NCBI GenBank assembly: GCA_046757645.1
Contig: JBHHYS010000063.1
Coordinates: 1-13,332 of the forward strand
DNA: 13,332 nt
Direction of reading: 5' to 3'
Origin: JBHHYS01 sp046757645
GTDB taxonomy: Bacteria > Acidobacteriota > Terriglobia > Acidiferrales > 2-02-FULL-67-57
Positions 6,564 through 12,120 of the stretch are shown here, piece by piece; position 1 is the first letter of the stretch; each line of letters opens with the position of its first letter. The position numbers and the translations under genes are program-made. The notes beneath the pieces are model-generated. The model did no database searches. It was not told the origin of the DNA and was given only the letters and a program-made list of their open reading frames with translations.

Positions 6564-6819
6564 CTTCTCCCTCCAGAACCTGCACGCGCTCCGCGAGGGC
6601 GCGAATCGCCTTTTGCTGCTCCAGAAAGAGCGTGAGGAAAATGGTCTCCAGGGGGTTCCAGGAAGCTTCCATGGAGCCGGCGGCGGCTTGGCGCTTTACC
6701 CACGCAAACAATTCGTCAAAAACCGCCTGGTCTTCGCGGCGCAGGGCGCGCCGGTAGGGAGCGAAGCGCGCCTGGGTTTGCTCGATCAACTGGTGAAAGG
6801 TGGCGATGGTGCGACCCAT
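6496..6819 (-). CDS. Small helical protein of a RecA-like/polymerase cassette, function unknown
   Basis: The protein has 107 residues. The body (1-86) looks all-helical and strongly charged: MGRTIATFHQLIEQ, then YRRALRREDQAVFDELFAWV, then LETIFLTLFLEQQKAIRALAERVQVLE, the last part having coiled-coil spacing. The tail after residue 86 is Gly/Arg-rich and is encoded where the frame overlaps the polymerase start by 68 bp. From memory, the MGRT start and the YRRALRR-DQ-FD-LF pattern resemble short uncharacterised proteins of haloarchaea and of various bacteria; this needs a search. A strong RBS (GGAGGAG, 6 nt before ATG) and almost the same start context as the polymerase support a real, cotranslated gene. 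I infer an adaptor linking the RecA-like protein and the polymerase, without direct evidence. Confidence 0.8.
   Translation of the reverse strand: MGRTIATFHQLIEQTQARFAPYRRALRREDQAVFDELFAWVKRQAAAGSMEASWNPLETIFLTLFLEQQKAIRALAERVQVLEGEDAARRLAAGRISGARGDGSVGD
6567..6574 (-). promoter_or_regulatory. Ribosome binding site of the polymerase gene
   Basis: GGAGGGAG on the minus strand with its GGAGG core 6 nt before ATG 6563. It fixes the polymerase start inside the coding sequence of the upstream small gene and supports the 68-bp overlap. Confidence 0.75.
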
Positions 6820-7558
6820 ACTTCTCCTCCCCGGTGGGGGCCGGCCCGCCTGCCGGACGGGCAGACAAGAATGTCCGCCCCACTACGGCTCGTTTTTTGC
6901 CTTGGGTGAGTGGCGCAGAGATTCCTGTCCGCGCCCGGGGTGGCCTTTTTTCTTCGCGCAGAGCGAGCCCGGCGGGGCTCTCCTCCAGACGATAGACCGC
7001 GGTGGCCTGCCGCACGAGTTGCCGGTGCAGCCAGAGGCGCAGCGGACGGCCCTGCGGCTCGGTATCGGAAAAGAGCAGCGCGGTCAGAGAGCGCCCGGGC
7101 CAGCGCCGCAACTGAGACAGGCTGCGACGAAAAACTCCTTGGGCTTCGGCGACCGACAACTCTTCGTCGTCGAAGATGTCCGGCAGGCCAGTCAGCACAA
7201 TTCGCCGCGCCCCATAGCGTCGGACCACCGTCCCGGTTCGCTCAATCAGTTCCGCCAATTGAAAGCAGGTAAAGGCGCGAGAAATGTATACCCGCCGCAG
7301 AAACTCTTGGGGCGAACGCTGCCAGCGACGCGCGAAGCTAGCCAGCCGAAAGGGGTTGAAACAATTGGCCGCATCCAGAAAAAGCACCGCTTCGCGGCGC
7401 AGCAGCGGCGCCGCCAGGAAGTAATGCGCCAACCGGGAGCTCTGGGGGTGGCCATAGACCACCACCAAGCCAGGCCGGCTGGAAAGCAGCCACAGCAGAC
7501 GCCGGGCAGGAGCCGTAAAGGCCGGCGGGGATACAGACAAGGCTGGGGAGAAAGCCAT
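6716..7558 (-). CDS. RecA/Rad51-like protein with degenerate ATP-binding site
   Basis: This 280-residue protein has the outline of a RecA/Rad51 core. VVVYGHPQSSRLAHYF (33-48) lies where Walker A belongs, but GHPQSSRL lacks the Gly-Lys-Thr. AVLFLDAANCFNPFRL (57-72) aligns with the Rad51 pattern DTEGxFxPERL, with the catalytic Glu missing. RRVYISRAFTCFQLAELIE (88-106) matches the Rad51 YxARAFxxxHQ stretch. RRIVLTGLPDIFDD (118-131) and LTALLFSDT (158-166) are hydrophobic strands in Walker B-like positions. An active ATPase is therefore unlikely. Residues after about 205 are read from palindromic repeats and then from a 104-bp overlap with the next gene, so the natural C-terminus is probably near 200-205. 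ATG 7558 (GAGG 5 nt before) is preferred over GTG 7564. Role by analogy: an ImuA-like accessory factor for the polymerase. Family resemblance is moderate. Confidence 0.78.
   Translation of the reverse strand: MAFSPALSVSPPAFTAPARRLLWLLSSRPGLVVVYGHPQSSRLAHYFLAAPLLRREAVLFLDAANCFNPFRLASFARRWQRSPQEFLRRVYISRAFTCFQLAELIERTGTVVRRYGARRIVLTGLPDIFDDEELSVAEAQGVFRRSLSQLRRWPGRSLTALLFSDTEPQGRPLRLWLHRQLVRQATAVYRLEESPAGLALREEKRPPRARTGISAPLTQGKKRAVVGRTFLSARPAGGPAPTGEEKYGSHHRHLSPVDRANPGALRSLPARPAPRRPGGF
6826..6830 (-). promoter_or_regulatory. Ribosome binding site of the 107-residue gene
   Basis: GGAGG (in GGAGGAGAAGT) 6 nt before ATG 6819. It lies within the extended tail of the RecA-like frame, which indicates that translation of the small gene starts independently. 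Confidence 0.7.
6859..6880. repeat. Palindromic dispersed repeat, near-perfect copy
   Basis: GGGCAGACA, loop AGAA, TGTCCGCCC: 8 of 9 arm positions pair. It lies between the RecA-like core and the small gene, with GGCCGGCCCGCC flanking on the left. Read on the minus strand it encodes VGRTFLSAR in the RecA-like tail. Confidence 0.75.
6912..6935. repeat. Palindromic dispersed repeat, imperfect copy
   Basis: GGCGCAGAGA, loop TTCC, TGTCCGCGCC: 8 of 10 arm positions pair. Its loop is the complement of GGAA in the 4275 copy, so it is in the opposite orientation to that copy and to the 6859 copy. It marks the place where the RecA-like protein loses family resemblance. Confidence 0.65.
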
Positions 7559-7575
7559 CGCCACCTCGCGGGGGT

Positions 7576-7605
7576 ATTATAGGCGAAGAAAAAGCGAAAA
7601 GTCAA
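7576..7605 (-). promoter_or_regulatory. Near-consensus sigma70 promoter of the RecA-like/polymerase cassette
   Basis: On the minus strand TTGACT (7600-7605), an 18-bp spacer and a perfect TATAAT (7576-7581). The expected transcription start is near 7568-7570, so the leader before ATG 7558 is only about 10-12 nt and begins almost at the GAGG Shine-Dalgarno. No SOS-box-like palindrome overlaps it that I can recognise. Confidence 0.75.
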
Positions 7606-7656
7606 GCGGCGGCCATTTGCTTTTTCTCGTGGACAAGGTCTCAGCCACTGCCCTCT

Positions 7657-7693
7657 CGCCATAGGCAACGCCGAAATCGGCGGCTGCCTGGCG
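7657..7693. repeat. Long imperfect inverted repeat
   Basis: Three nested paired blocks: CGCC/GGCG, AGGCA/TGCCT and CGCCGA/TCGGCG around a central AA, 15 base pairs in 37 nt with a 2-nt bulge and a small internal loop. TCAGC (7641-7645) and GCTGA (7707-7711) could extend the structure outward. No U-tract follows on either side, so it is not a simple terminator. It could be a structured RNA element, a regulator site or a solitary repetitive palindrome. Confidence 0.6.
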
Positions 7694-7736
7694 TGCCCGG
7701 CCCACCGCTGAAACAGGCCAAAGGACAAATTGACCG

Positions 7737-7748
7737 GGTGAATTCACC
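7737..7748. promoter_or_regulatory. 12-bp perfect palindrome, candidate operator
   Basis: GGTGAATTCACC is a perfect palindrome in the divergent intergenic region, about 300 bp before ccmF and 130 bp upstream of the RecA-like -35 box. Role is unknown; chance occurrence is possible. Confidence 0.3.
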
Positions 7749-7919
7749 TCTGGCGGCGGTTTTTCACACAGGCTCCTGACATTTCCTTCCGCGCTTTGCT
7801 CCTTTTCGCACAATCGGCCTCCGATTTCTGTCCCTTTTGCGGCACCGAGAAGGCGCAGAACGATTGAAGAATCAGCACTTAAGCGATCCGGCCTCCCAGC
7901 CGCCTACGTGGAAGGTCAA

Positions 7920-8045
7920 ATGCTATCGCTGATGCCGATGAGAGGTTGCCGCAGCGGCCCGTGCGCCAAAATCCGGGAAGCGTGCACGCGATGGATGCCA
8001 GGCACCGCTAACCTGGAAGCCCCCGCTGCCGGAGAGATGAATTGA
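7920..8045 (+). CDS. Possible 41-residue leader peptide overlapping ccmF
   Basis: An ATG preceded by GGAAGG at 4 nt opens a 41-codon frame whose TGA shares its A with the ccmF ATG (TGATG), a junction typical of translational coupling. The peptide is polar with three cysteines (C10, C15, C21) and resembles nothing I know. The same frame is open upstream to 7734 without a stop, which weakens the case because open frames are common in GC-rich DNA. Confidence 0.25.
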   Translation: MLSLMPMRGCRSGPCAKIREACTRWMPGTANLEAPAAGEMN

Positions 8046-10030
8046 TGGCCGACCTGGGTTACTACTCATTGCTGGCCGCGTTCGTCCTAGCCTTCTACGC
8101 CATGGCCGCTTGTTTGGCGGGTGGCTGGCGCCGCCGGTGGGAATTGGTCGCCAGCGGTGAGCGGGCCTTACTCGCTCACGCCGGCTTCTTGATCCTGAGC
8201 AGTGCAGCGCTGCTGCACGCTTTGGTGACCCGCAACTTTGAACTGGAGTACGTAGCCAGCCACACTGACTCTCATCTCCCTACCTTCTACACCGTGTCCG
8301 CCTTTTGGGCCGGCCAACAGGGCTCGCTGCTGTTTTGGTCGCTGGCCCTGGCCCTCTTCGTTTCCTTGGTCATCCTCCAAAACCGCCACAAGAACCGCTC
8401 TTTGATGCCCCAGGCGTGCACGGTCCTGGCCGGGGTGAGTCTGTTCTTCCTCTCGCTTCTGATCTTTGCCGCCAATCCATTCGAAAAGCTGCCCGCACCT
8501 CCCGCCGAGGGCGGCGGTTTGAATCCCCTGCTGCAGAATCCGGGGATGATTTTCCATCCGCCGGCCCTGCTTCTCGGCTACGTGGCCTTCACCATCCCTT
8601 TCGCGTTCGCCATCGCCGCCTTGTGGACGAAACGCCTGGACAGTACCTGGATTCGCACCACCCGCCGCTGGACCTTGTTCGCCTGGTTTACCTTGGGTCT
8701 CGGCGTCCTGCTGGGGGCGGAATGGGCCTACAAAGTGCTGGGGTGGGGCGGCTACTGGGGATGGGACCCGGTTGAAAATGCTTCCCTGATGCCCTGGCTG
8801 GTTGGCACCGCCTACCTGCACTCGGTGATGATCCAAGAGAAGAAAGGCATGCTCAAAGTTTGGAACCTGGTCCTGATTATCCTTACTTTCGAGCTGGCCA
8901 TCTTCGGCACCTTCATTACCCGCAGTGGGATCCTCTCCTCGGTGCACTCCTTCGGGCAGTCCACCCTGGGGCCCTTCTTCCTCACCTTCCTGACCACCTC
9001 CTTCGGCTTCAGCCTTTGGCTGCTGTGGACCCGGCGCGCCCATCTGCGCAGCGCAAACCAGCTCGAGTCCTTGCTCTCGCGCGAATCAAGCTTTCTCTTC
9101 AACAACCTCATCCTGGTCGGAATCGCCCTGGCGGTTTTCTGGGGAACAATATTCCCGGTCATCTCCGAGGCCGTGCGCGGCCAGAAGATCTCTGTCGGGC
9201 CGCCGTTCTTTAACAAAGTCACCATCCCGTTCGCATTGGTGCTGCTGCTGCTCACCGGGTTTTGCCCGTTGATCGCTTGGCGGAAGGCTTCCTGGAAGAA
9301 TTTTCGCCGCAACTTCGTCTGGCCGCTTCTCACCTCGTTGCTCGTAGCCGCTGGTCTGCTGGTAGGGGGGGTGCATTCGAAGCTGGCGGTGGCCTTCTTT
9401 GCCGTGGGCGCTTTTGTGCTGACGGTGACCCTGCTGGAATTTGCCCGCGGGGCCCGCACCCGGCAGAAGATGAGCAGCGAAAACTACGCCTTTGCGCTCT
9501 ACAAGCTGACCGCCAAGAACAAGCGCCGCTACGGAGGCTTTGTCATCCACATTGGCATCGTCCTGCTGTTCGCGGGGATCACCGGCTCCTCGCTCTTTCA
9601 GACGGAGGCCCAGGCCTCGCTTGCCCCCGGAGAGTCAGTGGAGGTTGGCTCCTACACCCTGATCTTCCAGGGGCTGCGAAGTCAGCGGAGCCCGAGCAAG
9701 GATTCGGTTTCGGCGCAGCTCGACATCTACAAGAAAGACCGATACATCGGCGTCCTGAGCCCGGCCAAGCACTTCCATCGCAACGCCAAGCAGCCGATGA
9801 CCGCAGTGGGGATTCGCTCAACCCTGCTCGATGACCTCTACGTGATCCTGGCGGGCTGGGACGAGAGCGGTCGGGCCACCTTCAAGGTCCTGATCAATCC
9901 CCTGATCGCCTGGATTTGGAGCGGAGGATTGATCATGCTCTTGGGGACCGTGGTCGTCATGTGGCCGGACCGCCAGAGCCTGCCCGTCGCCGAAGCGGTT
10001 GCCAAGAAGGTGGCTTACGATGTGGCGTAG
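8045..10030 (+). CDS. ccmF: Cytochrome c haem lyase subunit CcmF
   Basis: CcmF is the integral membrane subunit of the System I haem lyase that transfers haem from CcmE to apocytochrome c on the outer face of the membrane. The protein has 661 residues, normal for the family, with about 15 hydrophobic segments. The haem-handling WWD signature is WGGYWGWDPVEN (234-245). Conserved histidines expected as haem ligands are H171 (MIFHPPALLLGY), H259 (YLHSVM), H301 (SSVHSFG) and H502 (FVIHIG). A soluble outer-face domain with the motif LAPGESVEVGSY comes before the final membrane helix. ATG 8045 is chosen; an adjacent in-frame TTG 8042 is closer to GGAG. ccmA, B, C and E are not upstream, so the rest of the pathway is elsewhere. 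The stop overlaps ccmH by 11 bp. Confidence 0.96.
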   Translation: MADLGYYSLLAAFVLAFYAMAACLAGGWRRRWELVASGERALLAHAGFLILSSAALLHALVTRNFELEYVASHTDSHLPTFYTVSAFWAGQQGSLLFWSLALALFVSLVILQNRHKNRSLMPQACTVLAGVSLFFLSLLIFAANPFEKLPAPPAEGGGLNPLLQNPGMIFHPPALLLGYVAFTIPFAFAIAALWTKRLDSTWIRTTRRWTLFAWFTLGLGVLLGAEWAYKVLGWGGYWGWDPVENASLMPWLVGTAYLHSVMIQEKKGMLKVWNLVLIILTFELAIFGTFITRSGILSSVHSFGQSTLGPFFLTFLTTSFGFSLWLLWTRRAHLRSANQLESLLSRESSFLFNNLILVGIALAVFWGTIFPVISEAVRGQKISVGPPFFNKVTIPFALVLLLLTGFCPLIAWRKASWKNFRRNFVWPLLTSLLVAAGLLVGGVHSKLAVAFFAVGAFVLTVTLLEFARGARTRQKMSSENYAFALYKLTAKNKRRYGGFVIHIGIVLLFAGITGSSLFQTEAQASLAPGESVEVGSYTLIFQGLRSQRSPSKDSVSAQLDIYKKDRYIGVLSPAKHFHRNAKQPMTAVGIRSTLLDDLYVILAGWDESGRATFKVLINPLIAWIWSGGLIMLLGTVVVMWPDRQSLPVAEAVAKKVAYDVA

Positions 10031-10496
10031 TGCGGGCTTCCTCCTAGGGCTTCTTTTTCTGGCTGCGAGCCCGTCGGCTGTTCTCCTGGCCGGGAGCCCG
10101 CCCACGGTGGAAGAAGTAACCTCAAACCTGGTCTGCACCTGCGGTTGCGACAATATGATTGTTCGCTCCTGCACCTGTGGGGCGGCGGAGCAGATCCGGG
10201 CTGATGTCGGCAACTTGATCGCCCAGGGGTTGACCAAGGAGCAGATCTGGGCGCGCTACGTCGCCCAATATGGCCAGAAAGTCCTGGCCTCTCCGACCAC
10301 GCGCGGGTTCGACCTCGCCGCCTGGCTGCTGCCGTTCGTGGCGACGTTTCTCGCCGGGGGGTTGCTCATCCTCCTGCTCCGGCGCTGGGCGGCACTGGCC
10401 AGACTTCCTACCGCCAGTCCACCTGCTCTCCAGGCGCCCCAGCAAAGCAACTTGCTGGACAGACTGCAGCGCGAGCTGCGCGATTTCGACCGCTAG
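10020..10496 (+). CDS. ccmH: Cytochrome c biogenesis protein CcmH, variant Cys motif
   Basis: CcmH is a membrane-anchored thiol protein that keeps apocytochrome CXXCH cysteines reduced and presents them to CcmF. The protein has 158 residues: a signal peptide or N-terminal anchor (1-24), a helical domain with the Cys motif, and one C-terminal transmembrane segment (about 100-122). The usual LRCxxC is replaced by LVCTCGCDNMIVRSCTCG, with C39, C41, C43, C51 and C53. The following AEQIRADVGNLIAQGLTKEQIWARYVAQYGQKVLA is the typical CcmH helix and FVARYGE-like end. ATG 10020 gives a good signal peptide, has AAGGTGG 7 nt before it and overlaps ccmF by 11 bp. An upstream TTG at 9999 is rejected. Five cysteines in place of two is unusual compared with the textbook protein, though I recall similar CxCGC variants in other non-proteobacterial lineages. 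Confidence 0.9.
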   Translation: MWRSAGFLLGLLFLAASPSAVLLAGSPPTVEEVTSNLVCTCGCDNMIVRSCTCGAAEQIRADVGNLIAQGLTKEQIWARYVAQYGQKVLASPTTRGFDLAAWLLPFVATFLAGGLLILLLRRWAALARLPTASPPALQAPQQSNLLDRLQRELRDFDR

Positions 10497-10507
10497 GAGG
10501 CAAGCCG

Positions 10508-10975
10508 ATGTTGGCCGAAGCGACTGTTTTAGCGCTGGCCGCGGGTGCGGCTCTCTACGTCGCCCGACCACTCTTCTCCTCCCCGCCGCTGCCCGATACC
10601 CCGAACGCGGGCGATCGCTCGGTCGAGGATCGAAAGATGGGAATTTACGAATCACTCCGCGATCTGGAATACGACCGGGAAATGCAAAAGATATCCGCCG
10701 ACGACTATACCCAACTTCGGCAGCAACTCACCAACGAGGCCCTTGCCCTCTTGAGCCGACTCGATAGCCAGCCCCGGTCAACCGCCAGCGAGGAGATCGA
10801 TCTGTTGGAGGAAGAAATCGCTCGCTATCGCGCAAAACCTCGCGCTCCCGAGGGGACCGGGCCCTCAATTCCCTGCCCGCGCTGTAACCACTCCCAACCC
10901 CAGGAAAACCGGTTTTGCGGCCACTGCGGCGCCCGGCTGGGATTCACCCGGGCGGAGGACACCGATGCACAGTAA
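10508..10975 (+). CDS. CcmI-like membrane protein with C-terminal zinc ribbon
   Basis: The protein has 155 residues. An N-terminal hydrophobic helix (1-20) anchors it. Residues 42-86 follow the CcmI pattern seen in many cytochrome c maturation operons (IYESLRDLEYDREMQKISADDYTQLRQQL...ALALLSRLD). A second charged helix spans about 94-110. It ends in a zinc ribbon CPRC...CGHC with C123, C126, C137 and C140. It lacks the TPR domain with which proteobacterial CcmI binds apocytochrome c, so the ribbon may be a different interaction or redox module. AGGAGG overlaps the ccmH stop and lies 9 nt before ATG. The gap to ccmH is 11 bp and the 3' end overlaps the next gene by 11 bp. A role in apocytochrome handling is inferred from context. 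Confidence 0.85.
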   Translation: MLAEATVLALAAGAALYVARPLFSSPPLPDTPNAGDRSVEDRKMGIYESLRDLEYDREMQKISADDYTQLRQQLTNEALALLSRLDSQPRSTASEEIDLLEEEIARYRAKPRAPEGTGPSIPCPRCNHSQPQENRFCGHCGARLGFTRAEDTDAQ

Positions 10976-12107
10976 GGCTGCGCTCGTCCTCGCCATCGTT
11001 GCTCTGGCAGTCGCCGCGCCGGCTGTCTCTGCGGGTGAGCTGGAAGTGCAGGTTGTGAACCGAACCGCGAACGCTCCCCCACCGCCGGCGCTGGCCGTGG
11101 TTCTTCATACCTACGCGAACGGCCAGGAGGTGGGGCGGGAGGAAGCGACGACCGACAGTCGGCGCCGGGCCGTCTTCCGCGGCCTGGCCCCCGACGAGGG
11201 GAATACGTACGTGGTCGCGGTCAGCTACCAGGGGGTGAAGTATGACAGCGGACCCATCCAACTGACCGAGGCTTCCAGGAAGGCGAGCGTCGAGTTGCCT
11301 GTTTATGAAACGACCGCCTCCCCTGACGCCGTCCAGGTTCAAGTCCAGCACACGGTTTTGCGTCCCCAGCGCGGCGCCCTGGAAGTCGAGGAAATGTTCC
11401 TCATCCGAAACCCCACCGACCGCACCTATATCGGCCAGGGAGAGGTAAAACCCGGTTTACGCCGGGTGATCGAATTTGTGCTTCCTGCCGGGTTCACCGA
11501 CGTCCAGTTGGGACAGGGGATCATGCCCTGCTGCATCGTGGCCCAAGGGAATGGCTTCGTGGACACCATGGAGGTCAAGCCCGGTTCGCGGAGGGCGCAA
11601 TTCAAATACTTGCTTCCCTACACCGGACCGCGCCTTACCTTCCGTCCCAGCTTTCTGGCGCCGACCCAGCAATACAGCCTGCTGGTTTCGCCGGCCCTGC
11701 GTGTTTCCCGGGTCTCGGGGCTTGAGCCCGTGGGTGACTTCAACGCCGGGGGTGAAGCCTACCAGAGCTATGCGGCCACGAACCTAGCTCCGAGCATGGC
11801 GGCCAGCATTGAACTTTCCGGCTTGCCGGCGGATCGAACTCGCTTGCTGCGCTACCTCGCGCTGGCGTTGGCGGGCAGCCTGGCCCTATTGCTGGTCTGG
11901 TGGGTCCTTCGCTCCCGGCGGGAGCCGGCAGCCCAGACCTCCCCGGGCCATCTCGCCGATCAGCGGCGGCGTCTCCTCGAAGAAATCGTGCAGCTCGACG
12001 AGCTGTTTGAGAGCGGAAAGCTCCCCCGGGCGGACTACCAGCTTTTGCGAAAATCGAAGAAAGCCGAGCTGGCCACGCTGAGCCGCCGACCCCCGCGCCT
12101 CACCTAG
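10965..12107 (+). CDS. Exported membrane-anchored protein with CcmI-like tail in the ccm operon
   Basis: The protein has 380 residues. A signal peptide (1-23, ending AVSA) is followed by a beta-rich region that looks like a carboxypeptidase-regulatory or transthyretin-like fold (about 24-115: LEVQVVNRTAN..., YANGQEV, AVFRGLAPDEGNTYVVAVSYQG). A second exported beta domain (about 120-280) contains an adjacent Cys pair C189-C190. One membrane helix (295-315) leads to a cytoplasmic tail. The tail RRLLEEIVQLDELFESGKLPRADYQLLRK is a coiled-coil or SHOCT-like segment similar in pattern to the CcmI-like helix of the preceding gene. GGAGG lies 6 nt before ATG and the start overlaps the upstream gene by 11 bp, so cotranslation is likely. 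I cannot name a family for the central part; a role in cytochrome c assembly is contextual. Confidence 0.82.
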   Translation: MHSKAALVLAIVALAVAAPAVSAGELEVQVVNRTANAPPPPALAVVLHTYANGQEVGREEATTDSRRRAVFRGLAPDEGNTYVVAVSYQGVKYDSGPIQLTEASRKASVELPVYETTASPDAVQVQVQHTVLRPQRGALEVEEMFLIRNPTDRTYIGQGEVKPGLRRVIEFVLPAGFTDVQLGQGIMPCCIVAQGNGFVDTMEVKPGSRRAQFKYLLPYTGPRLTFRPSFLAPTQQYSLLVSPALRVSRVSGLEPVGDFNAGGEAYQSYAATNLAPSMAASIELSGLPADRTRLLRYLALALAGSLALLLVWWVLRSRREPAAQTSPGHLADQRRRLLEEIVQLDELFESGKLPRADYQLLRKSKKAELATLSRRPPRLT

Positions 12108-12120
12108 CCCAAACAACTCC

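Larger units (their letters stand above)
7559..8044. other. Divergent intergenic region between the RecA-like gene and ccmF
   Basis: This 486-bp region holds the minus-strand promoter of the RecA-like gene at its left end, an imperfect long inverted repeat (7657-7693), a 12-bp palindrome (7737-7748), a 10-bp palindrome GCGTGCACGC (7980-7989) and a possible 41-codon frame ending at ccmF. I see no convincing plus-strand promoter and no recognisable riboswitch, although a ccmF promoter is expected here. A fragment DFCPFCGTEK can be read around 7823-7852 in one plus frame but has no good start. Confidence 0.6.

Noticed and set aside
4803..6635. 610-codon open frame on the plus strand opposite the polymerase
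   Set aside because: A mirror of the polymerase frame in GC-rich DNA; the opposite strand carries motifs A, B and C in order.
7577..7813. 78-codon minus-strand frame upstream of the RecA-like gene
   Set aside because: It contains the promoter and the long inverted repeat, has no convincing RBS and shows no recognisable protein pattern.
7796..7852. Short plus-strand frame with DFCPFCGTEK, like a zinc ribbon end
   Set aside because: Too short, with only a TTG to start from and no RBS; at most a relic.
7890..8044. Riboswitch in the ccmF leader
   Set aside because: Small inverted repeats exist (CCAGG/CCTGG at 7998-8016, GCGTGCACGC at 7980-7989), but no conserved core of a known class is present.
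9999..10019. Earlier TTG start for ccmH
   Set aside because: It would put charged residues before the signal peptide; ATG 10020 has a better RBS and gives a normal signal peptide.
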